From: a virus
Length of the DNA: 33,167 nt
Reading direction: 5' to 3' (one strand)
Virus record (IMG/VR): IMGVR_UViG_3300027668_001681
Location: 1-33,167 of that record
In this document: in pieces, positions 26,011 to 32,990 of the stretch
Position numbering within the stretch: position 1 is the first letter of the stretch
How the letters are laid out: every line of letters begins with the position of its first letter
Translations under genes and position numbers: made by a program
Notes under the pieces: generated by a model
Database searches by the model: none
Seen by the model: only the letters and a program-made list of their open reading frames with translations
What the model was told of the DNA's origin: nothing

Positions 26011-27589
26011 GCAAACTAAAGACTTTGATTGGGAATTAAATTCTGTAACAAACGAGTTTGATCCTGGGCTTCGTAATCAACAACATATGAAGTCATTGCT
26101 TAACAGCACAGGTCCTGGTATGTGTTTAGCTAAATGGACACAGGTTACTATGCACTTAGGCAACGGCACTACACATAGTTGTCATCACCCTGCTCCACAC
26201 AAGATACCACTAGAAGAAATAAAAAATAATCCTAGTGCATTGCATAATACAAAGTTTAAAAAAGAACAACGCAAACAAATGCTCAACGGCAAGCGTCCAA
26301 AGGAATGTGAATTTTGTTGGAGAGTGGAAGACAGTGGAGAGCAAAGCGATCGTGTGTATAAAAGTCTAGACTCGTTTAGTTTTAAACACCATGACACGAT
26401 TGCAAAGTTAGTTGGCGATGAAGATATATTTCCTACGTATGTTGAAGTAAGTTTTGGAAACACATGCAATTTTAAATGTGCATATTGTGGGCCAGCCTAT
26501 AGTAGTCAGTGGCAGCAAGAAATTAAAAAAGACGGCCCATACTTATTACCTGACATGACGTTTAATGATAACAACGGAGAACACTCTGAAGCACATATTC
26601 CACAGCGTGAACACAATCCATACATTGAAGCATTTTGGGAATGGTTCCCTGAAGCATACAAACATATGCATACGTTTCGTATCACAGGTGGTGAGCCGTT
26701 GCTAATAAAAGACACAATGAAAGTTATTGATTTCTTATTAGAGAATCCAAATCCTAATTTATCATTTGCAATAAACACTAACGCCTGTCCACCAGATGGC
26801 ATGTGGGAAGAATTTACTGCAAAGATTAAACTACTTGAAGAAGGTAAATGTATTAAAGATTTTGTATTGTTCACTAGTGCTGAAGCAAGCGGTGACAAAA
26901 ATGATTATGTTCGTTATGGCATGGACTACGAACTATGGAAAAAGAATATAGAATACTTTTTAGAAAACACACTATACGCAGGTGTTACTTGTATGAGTGC
27001 GTTTAACTTATTAAGTATCACATCTTTTAAGGAACTGTTAGTATGGATATTAAAACTTAAAAATGATTACAACTGGGCAGGTTGGGATAGGTGGCTACTT
27101 AACAAAGGACTTGACCGTCCTCCTATTAATAGCAATGCAGTGATAATGAACAAGCGGCAGTCGGTAAAGCCTGCTAGAGTATTAATAGATATTCCATATC
27201 TACGTCACCCAGCTTTCTTAGATGCAAGCATTGCATCACTTCCATTAGTTCAAGAGTACTTGTTACCTGCTATTGACTTTATGTACAAAAATTTGTCACA
27301 TGGTGATTGGGGTGGCAATATAGGATTTGATGATTGGGAAGCAAGAAAGATGCGTAGGACTCTTGTTGGCATTGTTGATAAAGCCCAAGAACATTGTGAT
27401 GACAGTGACATAACAACTAATCCAGTTACACGACAAAACAGAACTAGATTTTATAATTTTATAAACCAATATGATAAGCGTAGAGATACTAATTTCTTAG
27501 CAACGTTTCCAGAGTATGCAGAGTTTTATAAACTGTGTAAGCAAGAACACGTTATACTACACGACTTAAAAGCGCAAGGCAAAGCATGA
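26003..27589 (+). CDS. Radical SAM protein with N-terminal twitch-type cysteines
   Basis: A radical SAM enzyme: Cys155-x3-Cys159-x2-Cys162 (CNFKCAYC) holds the 4Fe-4S cluster that splits S-adenosylmethionine, and TGGEPLL (228-234) is the SAM-binding GGEP motif. Before the core, Cys41, Cys60, Cys102 and Cys105 (CLAKWTQ, THSCHHP, ECEFCWRVE) form what looks like an auxiliary-cluster half-SPASM (twitch) domain placed at the N-terminus. This arrangement matches a family of N-twitch radical SAM proteins of unknown function that I recall from marine phages and metagenomes. At 528 residues it is long for radical SAM enzymes; the C-terminal 200 residues are unassigned. It starts inside the last eight bases of acpS, which argues for a linked job, perhaps on a carrier-bound or glycan substrate. 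Confidence 0.88.
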   Translation: MSKQTKDFDWELNSVTNEFDPGLRNQQHMKSLLNSTGPGMCLAKWTQVTMHLGNGTTHSCHHPAPHKIPLEEIKNNPSALHNTKFKKEQRKQMLNGKRPKECEFCWRVEDSGEQSDRVYKSLDSFSFKHHDTIAKLVGDEDIFPTYVEVSFGNTCNFKCAYCGPAYSSQWQQEIKKDGPYLLPDMTFNDNNGEHSEAHIPQREHNPYIEAFWEWFPEAYKHMHTFRITGGEPLLIKDTMKVIDFLLENPNPNLSFAINTNACPPDGMWEEFTAKIKLLEEGKCIKDFVLFTSAEASGDKNDYVRYGMDYELWKKNIEYFLENTLYAGVTCMSAFNLLSITSFKELLVWILKLKNDYNWAGWDRWLLNKGLDRPPINSNAVIMNKRQSVKPARVLIDIPYLRHPAFLDASIASLPLVQEYLLPAIDFMYKNLSHGDWGGNIGFDDWEARKMRRTLVGIVDKAQEHCDDSDITTNPVTRQNRTRFYNFINQYDKRRDTNFLATFPEYAEFYKLCKQEHVILHDLKAQGKA

Positions 27590-28266
27590 TACACGATCCT
27601 ATAAAGTCCGTACACTCTAAAGTTGGGTTGTTGAATATATTGTTTACGCCTGGATCAAGTGGAACATTTTTAGCAAACATGCTAGCACAAGCAATAAGAG
27701 ATCCTTGGTGGGAAGATTATGTTCCTGAAACACCAAACGAATTGTTTAGAGTAACAAATGAATCTCTCAACCCGTTTAATCATATTGCAATGACATGGCA
27801 TCCTGTTAATATTCCTGAAACACATGATGTATTAAGTTTAACAGATATCAACTGGATTAACTTAATTGTTACACCCAACGAAGCAAAGTTTATAAAAGTA
27901 TTATGGGCAATAAAAAGACAAGACTTTATTAATGTTACAAAGGAAGATATATTGTATAGACTTTCTGATGCTAGCGACGATGAGTTCCACGGTATGCATG
28001 CAATGCAAAGTCGCGTTGTGTCGACACTATCAGTTCATAATAATGTGCTAGACGTAAAGTTCAGTGATATATTTGTAGATGGAAATACAGACGTAATACT
28101 ATCCATATTGAATACAGTATTCAAAGGACATTATGTTGCAACAGATGTAGTAAACAATATAGCAACACAATGCATGATTAAGCATTCCGCAGATATAAAA
28201 CTACATAATGAGTTAATTGTTCCCGACGGCGATGGACTTATTGATTACATACTAGCTGAAGTATAA
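27586..28266 (+). CDS. Possible sulfotransferase-like P-loop protein (226 aa)
   Basis: The only recognisable motif is near the N-terminus: LNILFTPGSSGTFLANML (residues 16-33). It looks like the 5'-phosphosulfate-binding loop of sulfotransferases, a strand followed by a Gly/Ser-rich turn and a helix. A VLDVKFSDIF segment at about 165 could correspond to the later strand-Ser motif, but this is weak. The length suits a small sulfotransferase. It shares ATGA with the upstream radical SAM gene and its last 15 bases overlap the 3' end of the convergent minus-strand gene, so no room is left for a terminator. The role remains tentative; it may simply be an unknown P-loop-like phage protein. Confidence 0.45.
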   Translation: MIHDPIKSVHSKVGLLNILFTPGSSGTFLANMLAQAIRDPWWEDYVPETPNELFRVTNESLNPFNHIAMTWHPVNIPETHDVLSLTDINWINLIVTPNEAKFIKVLWAIKRQDFINVTKEDILYRLSDASDDEFHGMHAMQSRVVSTLSVHNNVLDVKFSDIFVDGNTDVILSILNTVFKGHYVATDVVNNIATQCMIKHSADIKLHNELIVPDGDGLIDYILAEV

Positions 28267-29253
28267 ATCTAGCTGTCCGCTGTTCCTAAGCTCTAATGTT
28301 ATATAGTGATTACCAAAGGTATACGCTGTATTTCTAATACCTCTCATATTAATATTTGACATACTTGTATCTAGTTCATCTCGGTACAATTTAAATCCTA
28401 TATCATCAACATGAAACACATATGTAAACTCTGTGTTGGGCATAGCTGTTGCTATGCTACTAATCGATACTAACTTGTCTGGAATGTATTTACAAAATGC
28501 TATATTACGTAGTGCTACTTCAAATGGTGTTTGAAAGAAATTAAGCATATTATGCTTGCCATCAACTGTTGTATAGAACGGATCGCTGAATACAACATCA
28601 GGGTCGCATGTAGTTGTACCACTTAGTACTAACACACGTGTTGCATTTAAATGATATGCAAGCATACAACTGCTATGCCCGTTTTTACAATCTGCAATAA
28701 CATTATACTCAGTGTTTGGAATTAACTGCTTAATGTAGTTGGCTAGTTTCTCTGGACCATTAAGGTCGTCATTTATCCCTTTATACATACAGCTATCATA
28801 CAACACAGGGTTGTGATGGCTTCTCCTTACATCATCTACTATGCTTATAACATTATAATCAGTATAATGATCTAACATCCAACTTAACTGATGTTCAATT
28901 GAATTTCTAGTAAGTTGAAGTAACCAACTACCTCCGCTTACTGCTACTATAGTTTTTGGCTTACCTCTGTCAATATATGACACGGCTAAGTTTTGATCCT
29001 GTATAGCATTCTCATGATGACTTGGGTACATCAATTGATCTATATCTTGTATCTTATCAAAATTATCTACACAGTACTGCCGCTGGTTAGCTGTAAGCTG
29101 CTCATCATTATCATATGCCATATGTTTTATGTTGAACTTATTCATTTCAGTGTAAAAGTCTATAGCCTGCTTGCTGTTAGCAAAGCTCCAATCCTTGCTA
29201 GTAATGTAATCTACAATTGAACAATCGGTTACAGTTGGATGATAAAATTTCAT
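28252..29253 (-). CDS. Alpha/beta-hydrolase-like protein (333 aa)
   Basis: Residues about 100-215 look like the core of an alpha/beta hydrolase. They hold a strand KTIVAVSGGSW, a further strand YNVISIVDD, and a nucleophile-elbow segment NVIADCKNGHSSCMLAYHL with Ser194 in GHSSC, followed by a strand RVLVLSG. The GxSxC elbow departs from the usual GxSxG. I cannot place the acid and histidine with certainty; the C-terminal part has several Asp and His (FHVDDIG, FGNHYITL). Such a fold could be an esterase, acyltransferase or thioesterase. With an ACP nearby a thioesterase is attractive but unproven. It is the last gene of the minus-strand trio, its ATG abutting the upstream TAA, and it overlaps the convergent plus gene by 15 bp. 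Confidence 0.45.
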   Translation of the reverse strand: MKFYHPTVTDCSIVDYITSKDWSFANSKQAIDFYTEMNKFNIKHMAYDNDEQLTANQRQYCVDNFDKIQDIDQLMYPSHHENAIQDQNLAVSYIDRGKPKTIVAVSGGSWLLQLTRNSIEHQLSWMLDHYTDYNVISIVDDVRRSHHNPVLYDSCMYKGINDDLNGPEKLANYIKQLIPNTEYNVIADCKNGHSSCMLAYHLNATRVLVLSGTTTCDPDVVFSDPFYTTVDGKHNMLNFFQTPFEVALRNIAFCKYIPDKLVSISSIATAMPNTEFTYVFHVDDIGFKLYRDELDTSMSNINMRGIRNTAYTFGNHYITLELRNSGQLDLYFS

Positions 29254-30270
29254 TTATTTTCCACCGTGCCAGTTAGGACCAATTATAGTATCGTATTGTA
29301 CTTCAAGTTCGTCATCAGTCATGTTGGCTAAGTCTGGTATTACATTATCTTCCCAATACTCTGCTCTTACTGGAAACGGTGCAATGGCTGTTAATCTAAA
29401 ATCATGTGGGTTGGAATGTAATGCTTTGCGACCTATATCTTCTCTACCTCTTATTATATAAGGAAACATACTAGTAGGTATAGTCATTTTTTTAGCAAGG
29501 GACGCTATCATTTCGTGTGTATCAATTACTGGATATCCAGTGTTAAGTTTCTGTACAGAATAATTACTTATATGCTTGCTAGGAATATATTCCATAGCAT
29601 CGTATACTAGGTTATCTAAAGCAGTTCCAACGCCAAACAGAAACATGTCCTGGCCATTTGGATACATAAATGTGTTATTATATCTTCTAATAAGTTCTAT
29701 GGGTTGTAGTAATATTAAATTCTTGTCAGCAGTATTAAACGACATGCGAGTATCAACTGGGCAATTTGTTAATTCATTAACCACAGTTCTAAATGCATGC
29801 TGTGGCCATACTAACACATCATACCGTTGCATAACAACTAGGTCGTATGTTATGTGAGTAGCCGCTTCGTGTTTTTGCTTTAGCATAATACTATCTGCCC
29901 ACCCGGCTAACACTTTACATCCCACAATAGACCGGTCAATATCTAAAAGTTGTTCTTCGTATTCAGTAGTGTATATTTTAAATTCTACTGGATTATACGC
30001 ATCGTGTATTTGTTTAGATTGGTACTTAACTGTATCAGATGATAAGAGTTGTTGTTGTCTGAAATCTTTAATTCCTGACTTTTCATTGTAGTGCGGTCTT
30101 GTATATGAAGTTTCATATTCTTTTAAACTACAAAAGAAATCTACGTTTACACCTGGCATGTCGTAGAATTTCTTTATGTATTCTTTACACGCATCGCCAG
30201 TACGGTACTGTCCATACATGCAAACAGCTACGTTCTTAATGACTATACTACTTTGTACAGCATCTGTCAT
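29254..30270 (-). CDS. Glycosyltransferase-like protein (338 aa)
   Basis: The start VAVCMYGQYRTGDACKEYIK (residues 14-33) and the later YDLVVMQRYDVLVWP (142-156, with Arg149-x-Asp151) resemble a family of poorly studied sugar-transfer proteins that open with a C-x-x-GQ-x-R motif and carry an R-x-D motif in place of DxD. Residues about 205-230 (YPNGQDMFLFGVG) may form the following acceptor segment. There is no signal peptide or membrane segment. It overlaps the upstream minus-strand gene by four bases (ATGA) and is followed at once by the hydrolase-like gene. It probably modifies host surface glycans or a phage product; donor and acceptor are unknown. Confidence 0.5.
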   Translation of the reverse strand: MTDAVQSSIVIKNVAVCMYGQYRTGDACKEYIKKFYDMPGVNVDFFCSLKEYETSYTRPHYNEKSGIKDFRQQQLLSSDTVKYQSKQIHDAYNPVEFKIYTTEYEEQLLDIDRSIVGCKVLAGWADSIMLKQKHEAATHITYDLVVMQRYDVLVWPQHAFRTVVNELTNCPVDTRMSFNTADKNLILLQPIELIRRYNNTFMYPNGQDMFLFGVGTALDNLVYDAMEYIPSKHISNYSVQKLNTGYPVIDTHEMIASLAKKMTIPTSMFPYIIRGREDIGRKALHSNPHDFRLTAIAPFPVRAEYWEDNVIPDLANMTDDELEVQYDTIIGPNWHGGK

Positions 30271-30788
30271 GTAAATGATTCCAATTCAGTATATTGCAGG
30301 TTCCGTTGCCACATTGTTCTGACTAATATTTCATGTGCAGTATCACGTTCTAGTACAGCTGGTTCGTTTTTGTAACCATCAATCCATTTCCATAGTGTTA
30401 CTAGTTTCATAAAACTACTATAACTTGTTACAAATGCAGTTGGTATCGGCCATGGTTGAGGAACGTGTTCCCAACTATACTCTGGGTATCTTAACTTATC
30501 AAATATAATTGCGCTATTAGGAAGTGTATTAAATTTTTCTAATAATTTGCTGAAGTCAAAATCACCTGTGCTTGCACATACTGTACACGAATTATTAGCA
30601 AGTTCGTGTTGACCAAACTTAGTATACATGTCAACACCATTCTGCCAATGAGCTTTAAAGTTGCCAAACAAAGAATGTTCATATTGATCCCAACCGTCTG
30701 AACCACATTGGGTTGATATAAACGTATCCCAATGTCCCGGCGCTGTTGGTATAGCTTCCTCAGTGGCAACAATACTTAATAGTATCAA
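30267..30788 (-). CDS. Unknown phage protein, TTG start (173 aa)
   Basis: I do not recognise the family. The best start is TTG at 30788, six bases after AGGGAG (minus strand, 30800-30795); an ATG start would lose more than 50 residues. The protein is rich in aromatic residues (Trp, Tyr, Phe), with segments GHWDTFISTQCGSDGWDQYE, SWEHVPQPWPIPTAFVTSY and VTLWKWIDGYKNEPA. It has no membrane helix and no metal-binding pattern. It is the first gene of a minus-strand trio and lies behind the GATAAATA half of the bidirectional box, so it is probably a late gene. The GWDQYEHSLFGNF region could be carbohydrate-binding, but this rests on composition alone. Confidence 0.6.
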   Translation of the reverse strand: MILLSIVATEEAIPTAPGHWDTFISTQCGSDGWDQYEHSLFGNFKAHWQNGVDMYTKFGQHELANNSCTVCASTGDFDFSKLLEKFNTLPNSAIIFDKLRYPEYSWEHVPQPWPIPTAFVTSYSSFMKLVTLWKWIDGYKNEPAVLERDTAHEILVRTMWQRNLQYTELESFT

Positions 30789-30817
30789 TTAATTCTCCCT
30801 ATCATTAACTACACATA

Positions 30818-30832
30818 TATTTATCATAAATA
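30818..30832. promoter_or_regulatory. Bidirectional late promoter, near-palindrome TATTTATCATAAATA
   Basis: The 15 bases form a palindrome except for the central base. On the plus strand CATAAATA (30825-30832) ends five bases before the ATG of the aminotransferase-like gene. On the minus strand GATAAATA (30825-30818) precedes the AGGGAG ribosome binding site and TTG of the minus-strand trio. Both fit the NATAAATA late box, so one 15 bp site could fire in both directions. Confidence 0.65.
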
Positions 30833-30837
30833 CATAC

Positions 30838-31596
30838 ATGCCTACTAAACTAATAAACACTTTTATACTTCCAGAAGTACAACAAGAGTTAGATACTGTT
30901 GTGCCACAACTCAATGGCAGACACGCATATGAAACAAATATTAAACAATGGCTATCGCCTATAGTAGACTTAACGGGCTTCTTTGTTTATCCAGTAAATG
31001 GAATAACAGAAGCAATCAACTGGTGGGCAAGTAAAGAACAACGCAACATACACAAAGCCGAAGGTGACTACGAATGGGTTGAAGAAGGTATGCATAACTT
31101 GTGGGCTAAATCAAATGATGTACTGTATATGTCTTGTCCAAGTTCCATAGATGGAAACTATGTAGATATTCCAACTGATGTTCCAGTGGTGCTAGACATT
31201 GCATACGTAGGAACTACACCTATTAAAAAAATTAACATAACGCCCAATGTTGAAAAAGTATTTTTTAGTTTAAGCAAACCTTTTGGAATAAGCAATATAA
31301 GAACAGGTTGGTACTTTACAAGACGTCCAGATGCACGATTACATATGCTAACTATAGAAGCAATGTATTATAACAAGTGTGCTTTACAGTACGCAGAGCA
31401 CTTGATAAATACATACAGCATAGATTATATACACAGTAAACTAAAAGATGCACAACTTCAAGTATGTAATGAACTAGATATTACACCAAGCGATTGTGTT
31501 TGGTTAGCCACTTCAACCAATGACAAGTATATAAACTACAGACGCACTAACAATATAGCTAGGCTTTGTATCACAGAACTATTAAAGGAAATATAA
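30838..31596 (+). CDS. Compact PLP-dependent aminotransferase-like protein (252 aa)
   Basis: The protein keeps the core of fold-type I aminotransferases in the right order. These are VYPVNGITEAIN (residues 50-61, cofactor phosphate region), VVLDIAYVG with Asp120 and Tyr123 (ring nitrogen and ring oxygen contacts), and FFSLSKPFGISNIRTGW with Schiff-base Lys147 and Arg155. The C-terminus YRRTNNIARLCITELL resembles the last strand-helix of the family. Full-length members have about 380-420 residues, so most of the small domain and N-terminal segment is missing. It may be a dimer that borrows parts, or act on a large carrier-bound substrate. The ATG lies five bases after a late box with no Shine-Dalgarno. 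Its TAA overlaps the ATG of the next gene. Confidence 0.72.
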   Translation: MPTKLINTFILPEVQQELDTVVPQLNGRHAYETNIKQWLSPIVDLTGFFVYPVNGITEAINWWASKEQRNIHKAEGDYEWVEEGMHNLWAKSNDVLYMSCPSSIDGNYVDIPTDVPVVLDIAYVGTTPIKKINITPNVEKVFFSLSKPFGISNIRTGWYFTRRPDARLHMLTIEAMYYNKCALQYAEHLINTYSIDYIHSKLKDAQLQVCNELDITPSDCVWLATSTNDKYINYRRTNNIARLCITELLKEI

Positions 31597-32735
31597 TGGA
31601 AAAACACGCAGACAAAAATGTAACTGCATCACAACGTGTGGATGCAAAAGCATACGAAGAAATGAACATGCCTATGTCAGGTAACCCAGAACAAGATAAT
31701 ATTACTATACTAGATGACAAGCCACCGCTGTTTCACAGCATACCGGAATACGATATTGAAAACAATCCATTTAGCTTCTTGTACGTGGACATGACATACG
31801 ACTGCAATATGGAATGTGAATTTTGTTACAACCCAGTGCGTACATACAGTACATTAGACATTGAATGGTTTGAAGATGTGTGTGCTAGGCTACCGCACCC
31901 AGTTAACTTTAGACTGTTGGGCGGTGAACCAACGCTATACCCAGACCTAGAAAGAGCATTAGATGCATGTACAAAATATGGTCACCAGGCAGCAGTAGTC
32001 ACAAACGGATTACGTTTAGCTAGCATGAACTATGCAAAAAAACTTAAAGCAGTTTTAGATCGTAATCCTACAGTAAATGTATCGCTGTCAATGAATGGTG
32101 GAATGCATCATGATGATTGGTATGTAGCTATTGATGGTGAGAGCAGACGTGCTAAGAAAGTTAAAGCATTAGAAAATATGTTAGAGCTAGGTTATCGTAG
32201 GCTATGTATTAACGCTATTATTGTTAAAGGTCTTAACGAAGGACTTGTACAAGAATTTTATGACAAAGCATTACAACACCCAGGACAAATTACAAACATT
32301 AGATTCCGTACAGCAGCCAAGCAAGGTCGTTGGGACGAAGAGATATTTGATGAAGGTGAACAAACAAGTTACACAGGACTACAGCTTGACGAATACATTA
32401 AAAGTGTTATACCAGAAGCACGTAATCCAATTAAAACTATTAGAGATGGATACAATCCTAGCACAGGCAGTGGTGTAAGAATTAATAACCCAGACTTAAA
32501 GTGTAACCAGTGTTGCTTTATGTATTACATACGACCACAACTGTGGGTAGCAACTGTAGAGTTTGGATCACATAACAGTGCATTGTGTTGGCGCCGTGGA
32601 CAACTGGTGCAAGGCAACCAAGTCATACAACCATTCCATCACTACATGGACGAGCTTAGTAGATATATTCAAACATACAAGCCCAGCGGTATCAGAGAAA
32701 CTGCTAAAACAAAAAGCATACCAATACAAGAATAG
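31596..32735 (+). CDS. Radical SAM protein with C-terminal cysteine cluster
   Basis: The start is ATG at 31596 (TAATG with the upstream stop, AAAGGAAA just before); an open frame 30 bases further up lies inside the aminotransferase gene. Cys70-x3-Cys74-x2-Cys77 (CNMECEFCY) is the radical SAM cluster motif and LLGGEPTLYPDLE (108-119) binds SAM. The following HQAAVVTNGLR and VNVSLSMNGG strands are typical of the MoaA/anSME-like branch. Near the C-terminus Cys303, Cys306, Cys307 and Cys331 (KCNQCCFMYY, SALCWRRG) could bind an auxiliary Fe-S cluster. The 379-residue length is normal for SPASM-type enzymes. It is followed nine bases later by an ACP, so a carrier-bound substrate is plausible; peptide or sugar substrates are alternatives. 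Confidence 0.9.
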   Translation: MEKHADKNVTASQRVDAKAYEEMNMPMSGNPEQDNITILDDKPPLFHSIPEYDIENNPFSFLYVDMTYDCNMECEFCYNPVRTYSTLDIEWFEDVCARLPHPVNFRLLGGEPTLYPDLERALDACTKYGHQAAVVTNGLRLASMNYAKKLKAVLDRNPTVNVSLSMNGGMHHDDWYVAIDGESRRAKKVKALENMLELGYRRLCINAIIVKGLNEGLVQEFYDKALQHPGQITNIRFRTAAKQGRWDEEIFDEGEQTSYTGLQLDEYIKSVIPEARNPIKTIRDGYNPSTGSGVRINNPDLKCNQCCFMYYIRPQLWVATVEFGSHNSALCWRRGQLVQGNQVIQPFHHYMDELSRYIQTYKPSGIRETAKTKSIPIQE

Positions 32736-32744
32736 GAAAACACT

Positions 32745-32990
32745 ATGAACAAAGAAGAAACAAGAGCAAAGATGCAAGCAATATTAACTGAAGGATTATT
32801 TCTTAAAAGCGATGATACCTTTGATATGGCAAGCACGTTTGGTGGCGACTTAGGTTTAGATAGTTTAGATAAAATCGAAGTTAAGCTAACACTCGAAGAT
32901 GCATTAGGAATACTATTGCCTGAAGATAGTTTTGCAGGTGATGTTGATACTGTAGAAGATGCAGTTGATCTGATAATGAAACATGCATAA
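32745..32990 (+). CDS. Acyl carrier protein (81 aa)
   Basis: A stand-alone acyl carrier protein. Its length, acidic composition and the motif GGDLGLDSLDKIEV, with phosphopantetheine-accepting Ser40, are those of type II ACPs. The four-helix plan is visible: KEETRAKMQAILTEG, then the DSL helix VKLTLEDALG, a short GDVDT turn and VEDAVDLIMKH. It would carry an acyl, aminoacyl or other thioester intermediate once AcpS has added the arm. The AAT-AGGAAAA sequence before ATG is a fair ribosome binding site. The next gene starts inside its last eight bases, so ACP and HAD protein are translationally linked. Its neighbours are a radical SAM enzyme and an aminotransferase rather than fatty-acid synthesis genes, so it probably serves a special pathway. 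Confidence 0.93.
   Translation: MNKEETRAKMQAILTEGLFLKSDDTFDMASTFGGDLGLDSLDKIEVKLTLEDALGILLPEDSFAGDVDTVEDAVDLIMKHA

Noticed and set aside
31404-31411. GATAAATA in the aminotransferase-like gene
   Set aside because: It is coding sequence, about 190 bp before the next ATG, which already has translational coupling; no independent support.
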